Assembly: GCA_964620535.1 (NCBI GenBank)
Contig: CAZUHN010000020.1
Location: forward strand, 1 to 13,199
From: CAZUHN01 sp964620535
Lineage (GTDB): Bacteria; UBA8248
Reading direction: 5' to 3'
DNA: 13,199 nucleotides
Shown: one piece after another, positions 5,189 through 12,715 of the stretch
How positions within the stretch are numbered: position 1 is the first letter of the stretch
Layout of the letters: the number at the start of each line of letters is the position of its first letter
Notes under the pieces: generated by a model
What the model was told of the DNA's origin: nothing
Database searches by the model: none
The model's input: only the letters and a program-made list of their open reading frames with translations
Made by a program: the position numbers and the translations under genes

Positions 5189-5321
5189 GGCGCGTTCCTC
5201 GGCGATGGGAAAGAAATTTGAATGAGCAAGAGTGCAGCAAGCGGATATTTCCCATTCCGCTCATTGGATGATAGGATTTTACTAAATATTCTGCATTCAA
5301 GTGACTAGGTATATATCTCAT
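5148..5321 (-). CDS. Possible 57-residue leader ORF overlapping the PLP-enzyme start
   Basis: ATG at 5321 has a strong GGAGG nine bases upstream (5335-5331) and opens 57 codons that end inside the next gene, 41 bases past its ATG, in another frame. The product (MRYIPSHLNAEYLVKSYHPM and so on) resembles nothing I know. The codons look AT-rich at first and lose coding character in the overlap. A translated leader could couple or tune translation of the enzyme. Chance is a real alternative. Confidence 0.3.
   Translation of the reverse strand: MRYIPSHLNAEYLVKSYHPMSGMGNIRLLHSCSFKFLSHRRGTRHAQTGCRNPRTPC
5221..5265 (-). promoter_or_regulatory. Hairpin-forming sequence in the leader of the PLP-enzyme gene
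   Basis: AGCGGA (5240-5245) and TCCGCT (5256-5261) form a perfect 6-bp stem with a 10-nt loop. AATGAGC (5221-5227) and GCTCATT (5259-5265) offer a competing 7-bp pairing. Both lie in the transcript 35-80 nt before the start codon. They could act in leader control; no known riboswitch class is recognised. Confidence 0.3.
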
Positions 5322-5551
5322 AATTGTTTTCCTCCGCAAGAAATTTAATCCTATATAAATTGGATTACTACAAAGTCCGCTTCATTGCTTCCTGGCGTGA
5401 TAAAATCCACGTCATGCGAATAATCCAAGCGATTATTTAGGCTGTCATCAACTTCTTTTCATTTTTCCATGAATACTACCTGTCCCACTTGCAACCTGAC
5501 TGTGGGGGGATTTTTTCAGAACAAACAAAATCCTTAAGTCCCGCTCCCCTT
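5322..5551. other. Divergent intergenic region, AT-rich
   Basis: This separates the minus-strand PLP-enzyme gene from the plus-strand dehydrogenase gene. Two short dyads may be regulator sites: TAATCC/GGATTA at 5346-5367, and AATAATC/GATTATT at 5419-5437. No gene is supported. Confidence 0.35.
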
Positions 5552-5579
5552 TTGTGACAGAAAATCCCATATTTATATT
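5552..5579 (+). promoter_or_regulatory. Candidate sigma-70 promoter of the dehydrogenase gene
   Basis: TTGTGA at 5552-5557 and TATATT at 5574-5579, 16 bases apart, lie about 64 nt before the ATG at 5643. Four and five of six bases match the consensus hexamers. There is no experimental support. Confidence 0.35.
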
Positions 5580-5642
5580 GGTGTATTTCTTTCCGAAAAC
5601 GGGTGATCGGGTCTGGAAACCGATAACGGGGGAGAGGCCATC

Positions 5643-6527
5643 ATGCGCGTCGGGATAGTGGGGGTGGGGCCCATGGGGCAAGCATTCGCGGAAAACCTGA
5701 TCAAGGCGGGCTTCTCCGTCCAGGGCTACGACGTTGACCCCAAGCGGGTAGAGGAGTTCAAGGAAAGAGGGGGCGAGGCCGTGGACTCCCCGGCGGCGGT
5801 TGCGCGGGAGGTGCGTTGGGTAATCACTTCGCTGCCCAAGAGCAATGTGGTGCGAGACGTGACCTTGGGTCCGGGGAGTATCGCCGAGGGCGCCGAGCCC
5901 GGGCTTATCGTCGTGGACACCTCCACCTCGCTGCCGCAAGAGTCCCGGTCCCTGGGGGCCGACCTCGCGGCGCGGGGCATCCGCTTCCTGGACGCCTCGG
6001 TGAGCGGGACGGGCGCCACGGCGTTGGAGAAGGATGTGGTCGTGCTTGCCGGCGGGGAGAAGGCGGATTTCGAATCCTGCCGGCCACTCTTCGAAGGATT
6101 CAGCCGGAAGGCCTACCATCTGGGGCCGCTCGGGTCGGGGGCACAGGCGAAGCTCGCCATCAATGTCGCCGTGGTCGGCAACCGCCTGGCTTTGGCGGAG
6201 GCATTGATTTTCGGCATCAAGGCGGGGATGGAGCCGGAGGCGCTTCTGGCCGTCCTCAAGGACGGTTCGTCCTACTCGCGAGCGATGGATCTGAAGGGGA
6301 AGAAGATGATTCAGGGTGATTTCACTCCCGAAAGCCGCCTCGGGGCCTCGGTGGACGGCTGCGCCTTGCTCCTGGAGCAGGGCCGGCAACTCGGCGCACC
6401 CTTGTTTCTCACCAGCGTCTACGCGCAGATCGCCCAGGCTGGCGTCCATATGGGCTTCGGCGACGCGGATCCTGCCTCCTTGATTGAGGTGTTGCGCATG
6501 ATGGCCGGGCTGGCCCGGCGCGGTTAG
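5643..6527 (+). CDS. NAD(P)-dependent 3-hydroxyisobutyrate dehydrogenase-family (beta-hydroxyacid) oxidoreductase
   Basis: The protein has 294 residues, the usual family length. A Rossmann NAD(P) site opens the protein: VGIVGVGPMGQAFAENL, with the GxGxxG glycines at 7-12 and D30 ending the second strand. DASVSGTGA at 117-125 is the substrate-binding motif (commonly DAPVSGG). GSGAQAKLAIN at 164-174 contains the catalytic K170 and N174. GDF at 225-227 matches the C-terminal helical domain. The family oxidises beta-hydroxyacids (3-hydroxyisobutyrate, tartronate semialdehyde, sulfolactaldehyde and others) in the cytoplasm. The substrate cannot be told here. The ATG has GGGGGAGAGG upstream. The gene ends 12 nt from the end of the convergent transporter operon and could serve the same catabolic route. 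Confidence 0.88.
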   Translation: MRVGIVGVGPMGQAFAENLIKAGFSVQGYDVDPKRVEEFKERGGEAVDSPAAVAREVRWVITSLPKSNVVRDVTLGPGSIAEGAEPGLIVVDTSTSLPQESRSLGADLAARGIRFLDASVSGTGATALEKDVVVLAGGEKADFESCRPLFEGFSRKAYHLGPLGSGAQAKLAINVAVVGNRLALAEALIFGIKAGMEPEALLAVLKDGSSYSRAMDLKGKKMIQGDFTPESRLGASVDGCALLLEQGRQLGAPLFLTSVYAQIAQAGVHMGFGDADPASLIEVLRMMAGLARRG

Positions 6528-6539
6528 CCCCGCCCTTCC

Positions 6540-7391
6540 TCACCCCGCCCTCTCATGAAAGGTGGAGCGGGGATCGAGAATGTCCCGCAATGAGTCGCCG
6601 AGAAGATTCACGCTCAGAACGAAAAACACGATCGCGAGACCGGGCAGGGTGGCGACCCACCAGGCGGTGTCGAGGTACTTGCGGCCATCTGCCAGCATGC
6701 TGCCGAGGGAAGCTACCGGCGGCTGCACCCCAAGGCCGAGGAAGCTGAGCGAGGATTCCAGGATAACGGCGCGGCCAAGCTGAAGGGTGGCCAGCACAAT
6801 GATCGGGCTCAGAACATTTGGGAGGATGTATTTGGTGAGGATCTTTACAGTCGAGAGACCCACCGCCCGGGCGCCTTCGACGAAGGGATACTCACGCAAA
6901 GAAAGGGTAAGCCCCCGCGCGACGCGTGCGTACTGGACCCAACTCGTCAGGGCGATGATGAGGATGACACTGACCAGGCTGGTCCCGATAAACGCGATCC
7001 AGGCGATTGCCAGAAGGATCGCCGGAAAGGAAAGTTGGATATCGGCGAGGCGCATAACGAAGGCGTCCGCCCACCTCCCTGCGTATCCCGCCCATACACC
7101 GAGCGTAACGCCAATGAGGGCGCCGACAAAGACTGCTCCCATTCCCACGACGAGGCTGATGCGCATCCCGAAGAACATGCGGCTCAGAACGTCCCGTCCC
7201 AGGAAGTCCGTCCCGAGCAGGTGGACCGAGCCGTCATTCGCTTGTGTTCCCGGGGGAAGGTTTCGTAGGGAGAGTTTTACGAGGTAGGGATCATTCGGAG
7301 CGATCCACTCGCTCGTGGCGGCCGCAAAAGCGAAGAGAAGCAAGAACGCGAGGCCGGCCATCCCCATCTTCGACCGAACGAATCTCTCCAT
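6540..7391 (-). CDS. ABC transporter permease, dipeptide/oligopeptide type (DppC/OppC-like)
   Basis: This 283-residue inner-membrane protein has about six hydrophobic segments (first at 10-27). The OppC/DppC signature HLLGTDFLGRDVLSR lies at 57-71. The ATPase-contact (EAA) loop is EGARAVGLSTVKI at 172-184. The protein ends with NLLGDSLRDILDPR, typical of DppC. With the DppB-like partner it forms the channel of a peptide/nickel-class importer. ATG at 7391 has AAGGAGG upstream, overlapping the stop of the preceding permease gene. The gap is 10 nt, so the two are translated together. It is the last gene of the operon. No DppD or DppF ATPase gene follows; transcription runs into the convergent dehydrogenase gene. 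Confidence 0.92.
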   Translation of the reverse strand: MERFVRSKMGMAGLAFLLLFAFAAATSEWIAPNDPYLVKLSLRNLPPGTQANDGSVHLLGTDFLGRDVLSRMFFGMRISLVVGMGAVFVGALIGVTLGVWAGYAGRWADAFVMRLADIQLSFPAILLAIAWIAFIGTSLVSVILIIALTSWVQYARVARGLTLSLREYPFVEGARAVGLSTVKILTKYILPNVLSPIIVLATLQLGRAVILESSLSFLGLGVQPPVASLGSMLADGRKYLDTAWWVATLPGLAIVFFVLSVNLLGDSLRDILDPRSTFHERAG

Positions 7392-7401
7392 CGTCCCCTC
7401 C

Positions 7402-8331
7402 TTACTCCGTCCGCTGTTCCAGCCGGACGCGCGGGTCGATGATTGTGTACGTCAGGTCGACCAGAAAGTTCATGGCGATGAAGACGAAAGCGATGAACAG
7501 GATCGCCGTTAGGGCAAGGGGAAAGTCGCGGTTGAAGATCGACTCCAGCGTCAGGCGGGCGACCCCCGGCCAGGCAAAGACGATCTCGGTCACCACAGTT
7601 CCGCCCATCATGGAGCCGAGCTGCAGGCCTGCCACCGTCACAACCGGTATCGCCGCATTGCGGAAGGCGTGCTTCAGAACGACGAAGGTTTCCGCGATTC
7701 CCTTTGAACGGGCGGTCGTGATGAAGTCCTGTCCCAGGACCTCCAGCATGCAGGATCGGACAAGGCGCGTGATTAAGGCGTTCGCGAACCAGCCGAGCGT
7801 CAGGGCGGGCAACAAGAGATGTTTGAATCCCCCGTAACCCGAGGTGGGCAACCAGCCCAGCCAAACGGAGAAAAACATGATCGCCATCATGCCGAGCCAA
7901 AAAACGGGGATCGACTGGCCCAGCAGGGAGATGGTGAGGGCAATTTTGTCGAGTGCTCTGCCCTGAAAGAGCGATGCCAAAACGCCGAGGGGGATGGAGA
8001 TCAGGAGGGCGACGGCCATCCCGGCGAGCGCAAGCTCAGCTGTGGCGGGAACGTGCGCGAGTACAATGTCGATTGTCGGTTCGAGGTAGGTGAACGATGT
8101 GCCCAGGTCGCCCCGGAGGGCATTTCCCAGAAACCGGAAGTAGCGCTGGTATAATGGCGCGTCCAGGCCGAGCACCCGCCGAAGCTCGGCCACGTCCTCC
8201 GGCGTCGCGGTGTCGGGCAACATCATGGTTGCCGGATCCCCGCTTGCGTTCAGCATGATGTAGACAGCGAGCGTGACGGCGATGAGGGAGAAAAAGGCGT
8301 GCCAAAGACGCTTAAATAGAAAGCGCGTCAC
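7402..8331 (-). CDS. ABC transporter permease, dipeptide/oligopeptide type (DppB/OppB-like)
   Basis: This 309-residue inner-membrane protein begins with a membrane segment (residues 9-27). A large periplasmic loop containing LRRVLGLDAPLYQRYFRFL (50-68) and GDLGTSF follows, characteristic of DppB/OppB. The EAA loop for ATPase contact is ARSKGIAETFVVLKHAFRN at 207-225. The protein ends YTIIDPRVRL. The start is GTG at 8331 with GAGGGCGAGAAG just upstream. The gene lies 76 nt after the binding-protein gene, separated by a strong hairpin, and 10 nt before the DppC-like gene. It would pair with the latter to form the transport channel. Confidence 0.92.
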   Translation of the reverse strand: MTRFLFKRLWHAFFSLIAVTLAVYIMLNASGDPATMMLPDTATPEDVAELRRVLGLDAPLYQRYFRFLGNALRGDLGTSFTYLEPTIDIVLAHVPATAELALAGMAVALLISIPLGVLASLFQGRALDKIALTISLLGQSIPVFWLGMMAIMFFSVWLGWLPTSGYGGFKHLLLPALTLGWFANALITRLVRSCMLEVLGQDFITTARSKGIAETFVVLKHAFRNAAIPVVTVAGLQLGSMMGGTVVTEIVFAWPGVARLTLESIFNRDFPLALTAILFIAFVFIAMNFLVDLTYTIIDPRVRLEQRTE

Positions 8332-8349
8332 TTCTCGCCCTCAATCTAG

Positions 8350-8395
8350 GGGGCGTTTCGGGGGACCGGGCGGGCAGGAACGCCCCGCCCGCCCG
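8350..8395 (-). promoter_or_regulatory. Intercistronic GC hairpin between binding-protein and permease genes
   Basis: GCCCGCCCG at 8387-8395 and CGGGCGGGC at 8367-8375 form a perfect 9-bp stem with an 11-nt loop. GGGGCGTT at 8350-8357 and AACGCCCC at 8379-8386 can form an 8-bp stem instead; the two exclude each other. No T-run follows, so full termination is unlikely. Such hairpins behind a binding-protein gene commonly stabilise its mRNA and lower permease expression; that role is inferred here. Confidence 0.6.
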
Positions 8396-8407
8396 CAAAG
8401 CAAACCG

Positions 8408-9967
8408 CTATCGAATGATTTCCACCTCATGAAGTGGGATGAGCTCAGTCGCCCAGGGCTCCCACTTCACGCGACTTCGAATACCATAAATGTCATACTG
8501 ATCATAGAGGAAGAGGTATGTCGCACTGTCCCGGATGTACCTCTGGATCTTTCCGTAAAGGTCATACCGCTTCTTTTTGTCCAGTATGGTTGACGCCTCC
8601 ACGATCATCTTATCCAACTCCGGGGTGTTGAACTTCGTCTCCGATCGACCGCCGCCCCAGCAGCAAAGGCGAAGGGGGAAGTCCGCGTCGAAGAGCGAGT
8701 TTCCATAGCCGAGGAAGTAAATATTCTTCATGGATTTCTGCTTTCGCATCTTCGAGTACACGGCCCATTCCGTGAATTGAAGATTGGTCTTCACCCCCAC
8801 TGCGGCAAGTTGACCCTGGATGGCCTGGCACACCTCGCGGTCGGAGGCGTAGCGGTTCGATGAGCAGCGGAAATCCAACTCGAGACCCTTCGGATATCCC
8901 GCCTGTGCGAGCAACTCCTTCGCCTTCTTCGGGTCGTAGGGATAGTGCGGGATGTCGTCGTGGTGGCCGAACGCGAGAGCGCCAAAACCACCGGGGGCGA
9001 CCTTCCCCGCGTTGCCGCCAAAGATGTTCTTTCGAATTGCGTCCTTGTCCACGGCGTAATTCAGGGCGCGGCGAACGAGCACGTTGTCCAGGGGCGGGTT
9101 GATCATGAGCCCAAGCCACATGTTCCGTTGTCCCCACACGCTCTTCACCGTGATATTGGAATCCTTCTTTGCCGCGGAAATCCGTGCCGCCGGGAGGTTT
9201 TGCACAATGTCTACCTCACCCGCCTTCAGCGCGGCGAACCGGCCGAATTCGTCCGGGATGATACGGAACTCCGCCCCGTCCACCTTGGGGATGCCCTTGC
9301 GCCAGTGGCCCTTGAACGCCTTCAGGACGGTTTTTTGTCCCACAGTCCAAGAGACGAACTGAAACGGACCGGTCCCCACCGGATTGCGAGCGAACTTTTT
9401 CTCTCCCATCTCCTTGAAAGCCTTCGCCGGCAGGATGTGGAAGCGAGTAAGATTCGCAAGGAGCGGAGCGTAGGTTCTCGGCGTGGTGATACGAACGGTG
9501 AAATCGTCCACCTTCTCGACGTTCTTCATCGTGCCCCGGATCCAGGAGAAGATCCTCACCGCGGGCTTGCTCTTGAGGATCCGGTCGTAGGTGAAGACTA
9601 CGTCGTCCGAAGTGAAAGGCTGGCCGTTGTGGAATTTGACCCCCCGGCGGAGTTTCACCTCGAGAGTGGTGTCGTTGAGGTACTTCCAGGATACCGCCAG
9701 AGAAGGCACGGGCCGGTAATTGCGGTCCAACTCGGTCAGTGTGTCGAAGATGTTTTGCTGAACCGCCCGCTCGTGAGTCGCAATCGTCTTGTGAGGGTCG
9801 AAGTTTCGAAGCTTCGTGGCAAGGGCGATCCGCACGATCTTTTCCTCGGCAAAGGCGGGCGCCCTCTCCCAGCCTGCCCACGAGACGACGAATGCGATGA
9901 GCACGACGAGAACCAGGATTCTTTGAGTTATGTTTCTCCTTCGAATAATTTCGAACGTCATCTTCAT
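8408..9967 (-). CDS. Periplasmic substrate-binding protein of a peptide/nickel-class ABC transporter (SBP family 5)
   Basis: The protein has 519 residues from ATG 9967. A signal peptide has basic n-region (RRRN), hydrophobic core RILVLVVLIAFVVSWAG and cleavage after APAFA (residue 40). There is no lipobox, so a soluble periplasmic protein is expected. Family motifs in order: LRNFDPHKT (53-61), VKFHNGQPFTSDDVVF (110-125), NPVGTGPFQF (195-204), VRRALNYAVDKDAIRKNIF (298-316). SBP family 5 captures peptides and related compounds and delivers them to DppBC-type channels. A frame ten codons longer, starting ATG at 9997, overlaps the upstream stop (TAATG). GAGGAGGGG lies just before ATG 9967, so that start is chosen and also gives a normal signal peptide. 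Ligand specificity cannot be read from sequence. Confidence 0.92.
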   Translation of the reverse strand: MKMTFEIIRRRNITQRILVLVVLIAFVVSWAGWERAPAFAEEKIVRIALATKLRNFDPHKTIATHERAVQQNIFDTLTELDRNYRPVPSLAVSWKYLNDTTLEVKLRRGVKFHNGQPFTSDDVVFTYDRILKSKPAVRIFSWIRGTMKNVEKVDDFTVRITTPRTYAPLLANLTRFHILPAKAFKEMGEKKFARNPVGTGPFQFVSWTVGQKTVLKAFKGHWRKGIPKVDGAEFRIIPDEFGRFAALKAGEVDIVQNLPAARISAAKKDSNITVKSVWGQRNMWLGLMINPPLDNVLVRRALNYAVDKDAIRKNIFGGNAGKVAPGGFGALAFGHHDDIPHYPYDPKKAKELLAQAGYPKGLELDFRCSSNRYASDREVCQAIQGQLAAVGVKTNLQFTEWAVYSKMRKQKSMKNIYFLGYGNSLFDADFPLRLCCWGGGRSETKFNTPELDKMIVEASTILDKKKRYDLYGKIQRYIRDSATYLFLYDQYDIYGIRSRVKWEPWATELIPLHEVEIIR

Positions 9968-9971
9968 CTTA

Positions 9972-9980
9972 TCCCCTCCT
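9972..9980 (-). promoter_or_regulatory. Strong Shine-Dalgarno deciding the binding-protein start
   Basis: GAGGAGGGG on the minus strand, about five bases before ATG 9967, favours this start over the upstream ATG that overlaps the amidohydrolase stop codon. Confidence 0.7.
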
Positions 9981-9996
9981 CGCAAAAGGTGGATCA

Positions 9997-11283
9997 TTAA
10001 AGCCCGTACTCGCAGGCTTCTTCTTGCAGGAAATTTAGGGGCGAGAACTTCATTGAATCATCGAGATTGACGAACCAATCGGCACCGACCCGCTCTCCTG
10101 CACGCACCACATGGCGCACATTCCTGAGTTGACTGAGGTCCTCTAAGGGATTTTCCTCCACAACGATGATATCCGCCATTTTCCCGGGGCGGAGCGTGCC
10201 GACCTCTTCCTCCAGGCCGAGGACGCGCGCAGCATTTCGCGTGGCCGCCTGGATGGCTTCCATCGGTTTCATCCCCACTCCATGGAGGAGAACCACCTCG
10301 TCCACGAGATTTCCGTTCGTGTCCGTGCCGGTGGCGATGCAGATTCCCTTTTCGTATGCCATCGCTACCGACTTGCGGTGAGGTTCGATAATCTCGCGGA
10401 TTTTAAATTCGAGTTGTTCCCGGTTTCCTGCCTTGTGGGAGTTCGCGACCGAGGTATAGAAGTTTCCCATGGTCGGGACGAAATACGTTCCCGCTTCGGC
10501 CATCATATCCGCCGCCGCCTCGTCCATCCAGCAGCCATGCTCGATGGAGTCGATTCCAGCGGTGACGCAATTCTTGATCGCCTGGGCGGGATAGGTGTGC
10601 GCGCATGCGCGCCGGAGGCGCTTGTGGGCCTCTTCGGCGGCGACCTTCAACTCTTCCACGCCATATTCGAGCATGAAAGGACTCTCGTGGATGGGCCAGT
10701 TGGCAATGCCCCCGCTCGCGGCCACCTTGATCCACTCACATCCCCTCTTCAAGTGGTAGCGTGCCGCTTTCCGCACGCCGTCCACCCCGTCGGCCTCGTA
10801 GCCCACACTCGCGGAATGTCCCCCTGTCTGCACGATGATGTGACCCGCCGAGATAAGCCTCGGCCCCTTGAAAAGACCCTCTTTGAAGTTGTCACGCGCC
10901 AGGACGCATAAGAAATCATTCGTCCCTACGTCTCGGATGGTGGTTACTCCCATCATGAGCTCGGTGAAACAATTCTTCACCACTTGGAGAATGGAGTGGG
11001 CCTCACGCCTCTCCTCCCGAGGCCGGATTTTTGTTCCGTACGTCTGTCCCCAAGTAGAGGTCTGCCAGCTGAAGTCCCGCCGGTTGATGTGGGTGTGCAA
11101 GTTCATCAGGCCCGGCAAAATGGTACCCCCGCTTGCATCGAGCGTTTCCTCCCCGGGTTTTCCGGGCGGGAGTTCGTCCATCGGCCCCGCGAAGATGATC
11201 CGGTCGCCTTCGGTGCGGACAGCCGCGCTGGCAATGGGGGGGGCTCCTTCCCCGTCGATCAGCAGGCCATCACGGATGAGCAT
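9997..11283 (-). CDS. Amidohydrolase-superfamily metal hydrolase (imidazolonepropionase/prolidase-like)
   Basis: This 428-residue cytoplasmic enzyme has no signal peptide. N-terminal small beta domain, then the metal site: HTH at 63-65 (NLHTHINR), K186 in EWIKVAASGG (probable carboxylated lysine), H229 in CAHTYPAQA, H249 in SIEHG, D321 in TGTDTNGN. TGGHS at 153-157 and the end LRPGKMADIIVVEENPLEDL are typical of imidazolonepropionase-like amidohydrolases, which include Xaa-Pro dipeptidases and related deacylases. It probably hydrolyses an amide or dipeptide brought in by the transporter encoded behind it. It is first in the operon, its TAA nearly abutting the binding-protein gene. ATG 11283 is preceded by GGAAGGGG. 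Only IS relics lie upstream, so the promoter must fall within about 11284-11380. Exact substrate unknown. Confidence 0.88.
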   Translation of the reverse strand: MLIRDGLLIDGEGAPPIASAAVRTEGDRIIFAGPMDELPPGKPGEETLDASGGTILPGLMNLHTHINRRDFSWQTSTWGQTYGTKIRPREERREAHSILQVVKNCFTELMMGVTTIRDVGTNDFLCVLARDNFKEGLFKGPRLISAGHIIVQTGGHSASVGYEADGVDGVRKAARYHLKRGCEWIKVAASGGIANWPIHESPFMLEYGVEELKVAAEEAHKRLRRACAHTYPAQAIKNCVTAGIDSIEHGCWMDEAAADMMAEAGTYFVPTMGNFYTSVANSHKAGNREQLEFKIREIIEPHRKSVAMAYEKGICIATGTDTNGNLVDEVVLLHGVGMKPMEAIQAATRNAARVLGLEEEVGTLRPGKMADIIVVEENPLEDLSQLRNVRHVVRAGERVGADWFVNLDDSMKFSPLNFLQEEACEYGL

Positions 11284-11379
11284 GGATTCCCCTTCCGTTA
11301 TCGTTATTGCAGAACCATTGTGAAAAACCTATTGATCCACAGAAACGACAAATCTACAAGACTAGGACGCAAATCAAGG

Positions 11380-11402
11380 CTGTGCATGGCGAATTAGTAA
11401 TT
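11380..11402 (+). repeat. Relic of a family B IS 5' terminal repeat
   Basis: CTGTGCATGGCGAATTAGTAATT matches the start of the relic at 2243 and, with one mismatch, the right end of the complete IS. Homology stops at 11402, just before a family C end. It lies 96 nt upstream of the amidohydrolase start. Confidence 0.75.
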
Positions 11403-11414
11403 GTGCGGAGATGG

Positions 11415-11512
11415 GTGACCTGCCCCCGATAGTGGCACTACTTCCCCATCAAATCCAGCAGGGCGTACCCAGCCCACGAGAATTCACGCTTCTTCCGGAA
11501 CCGCCAATGCCC
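11415..11512 (-). pseudogene. 3' end relic of a family C IS with transposase C-terminus
   Basis: TGACCTGCCCCCGATAGTGG at 11415 is the same terminus as on the nuclease cassette. On the minus strand an open frame of 24 codons ends at TAG 11440-11438: HWRFRKKREFSWAGYALLDL then MGK. Position next to the terminal repeat identifies it as the last codons of the family C transposase. Its remainder was removed where the complete family B IS begins at 11517. The IS family is not recognised from so short a tail. Confidence 0.6.
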
Positions 11513-11516
11513 AAAA

Positions 11517-11538
11517 CCTGTGCATAGCGAATTCCTAA
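11517..11538 (+). repeat. Left terminal inverted repeat of the family B IS
   Basis: It matches the complement of 12691-12713 with three mismatches over about 22 bases. The transposase stop codon follows directly at 11539. Confidence 0.8.
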
Positions 11539-12624
11539 TCAAGCGGCCATCGGTGTCTGAAACAGGCCTCGGCAATGTGATAGCCACTCGAAATTTCTCG
11601 AATTCGCCGAGGGTGGCGAGTCTTTTCCAGCAGCTTCCTCGGGTGTATTCAGATTCAGCGCCTGATGCACCCGGTGGGTGTTGTAATAGTTCTTAAACTC
11701 TTCCAGCTTCTCCTCCAGATCGCGTTTATTCCAGAAAAGAATCTGGTCCAGATATTCCCGCCGGATGGTACCGACGAGCCGTTCGGTGAAGGGGTGCGAC
11801 AGGGGTGCATGGGGAACAGTTTTGATCTCCTCGATCTCGCGGATCCGTAAATTGGCTCTCCACTGACGAAATCGGAACAAAGGGTCATGGTCAGAGCTAA
11901 GATGGCGGGGCGCGCTTTTGCCGAGCACAACATGATTGAACATACAGCACAAAGCGGGACCGTCGACATCACCGGCATGAACGCCAAAGCCGATAATTCT
12001 CCGTGTGAACTGGTCCATGACAACCAGGACCCAGTTGGTTTTGAGGAAAATGGACTCGCACCGGAACAGATCGACACTCCAGAGACTATCCTTTATATGG
12101 CCGATAAAGGTGAGCCATGAGGGCCCATCTCCTGGCTCTGGTCGATAATGCTTGGCAAGGACTCGCCTCACGACGTCTTTGTCGATATCGATGCGAAAAG
12201 TCCTTGCGATCTCCTGCGCGATTCGGGGACAGCCGAACCGGGGATTCCGGCGTTTGACCTCCAATATCAGCTGAATGAGCTCTTGCGATGGTCCCTTGGG
12301 ACCGGGCTTGTCTCTTCTTTTAGAGGAGTAGAGTAGCCGGTATTTCCACTTCCTGAGCGCCCGGTGATACCCCAGGATCGTCGATGGCTTGATGATGATG
12401 GCAGACCGCGAGGAACGTCGCGGGCCAAGGAGGATGGCTAACAATCCCAAATAGAGACGGTCGAGGGGAAGAAGATTGGGCGCTCGCTGCCGGGAACGAC
12501 TGATGATGAGAAGTTGTCTCTTCAGGACGAGATTCTCGGCCACCAGGGCCCTCACGCCGCCAGGTCTGAGCAGAGTGATAATCGTAGCCAGGATGTGGGC
12601 GGAAAGCAGGAAAATATGTTTCAT
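11539..12624 (-). CDS. DD(35)E transposase (integrase-core, rve type)
   Basis: The protein has 361 residues from ATG 12624. N-terminal part: hydrophobic stretch, then coiled/HTH-like LVAENLVLKRQLLIISRSR, and a second helical region with RFGCPRIAQEIARTF. The integrase core carries D185 (SLWSVDLFRC), D245 (HLSSDHDPLF) and E281 (PLSHPFTERLVG). Exactly 35 residues separate the second D from E, as in IS3/IS481-like rve transposases. YYNTHRVHQALNLNTPEEA follows, the usual core end. All catalytic residues are present, so the IS may be active. The open frame extends 79 codons further upstream past the IS end, but those codons are not family-like. ATG 12624 sits 89 nt inside the element. The final NFEWLSHCRGLFQTPMAA recurs in two relics in the window. 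I do not assign an ISfinder group. Confidence 0.85.
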   Translation of the reverse strand: MKHIFLLSAHILATIITLLRPGGVRALVAENLVLKRQLLIISRSRQRAPNLLPLDRLYLGLLAILLGPRRSSRSAIIIKPSTILGYHRALRKWKYRLLYSSKRRDKPGPKGPSQELIQLILEVKRRNPRFGCPRIAQEIARTFRIDIDKDVVRRVLAKHYRPEPGDGPSWLTFIGHIKDSLWSVDLFRCESIFLKTNWVLVVMDQFTRRIIGFGVHAGDVDGPALCCMFNHVVLGKSAPRHLSSDHDPLFRFRQWRANLRIREIEEIKTVPHAPLSHPFTERLVGTIRREYLDQILFWNKRDLEEKLEEFKNYYNTHRVHQALNLNTPEEAAGKDSPPSANSRNFEWLSHCRGLFQTPMAA

Positions 12625-12690
12625 GGCGGGGGAGCTTAGGAGGGCTGGCACCCGAGAGCAAGGTGAGGGAAGCTCTCGTTTCAGGCTAGA

Positions 12691-12713
12691 ATTATTAATT
12701 CGCCATGCACAGG
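12691..12713 (-). repeat. Right terminal inverted repeat of the family B IS
   Basis: On the minus strand from 12713 it reads CCTGTGCATGGCGAATTAAT, then AAT. The same sequence opens the relics at 2243 and 11380. Confidence 0.8.
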
Positions 12714-12715
12714 GT

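Larger units (their letters stand above)
11517..12713 (-). mobile_element. Complete 1.2-kb insertion sequence (family B)
   Basis: Imperfect terminal inverted repeats bound the element: CCTGTGCATAGCGAATTCCT at 11517 and, reading inward on the minus strand from 12713, CCTGTGCATGGCGAATTAAT. They enclose one uninterrupted transposase gene on the minus strand. No clear target duplication is seen (left flank CAAAA, right flank GTAAAAG). Pieces of related copies occur at 2243-2480, 3580-3688, 11380-11402 and 13149-13199. It abuts the 3' fragment of a hydrolase gene on its right. Confidence 0.85.

Noticed and set aside
5448..6449. 333-codon minus-strand frame
   Set aside because: It is antisense to the dehydrogenase gene, which has all family motifs; such frames are common in GC-rich genes.
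6504..6519. Perfect GCCGGGC-TG-GCCCGGC dyad near the end of the dehydrogenase gene as a terminator
   Set aside because: The loop is only two bases, there is no T-run, and it lies within coding sequence for MMAGLARRG.
8945..10000. 351-codon plus-strand frame
   Set aside because: It is antisense to the binding-protein gene and shows no domain or signal.
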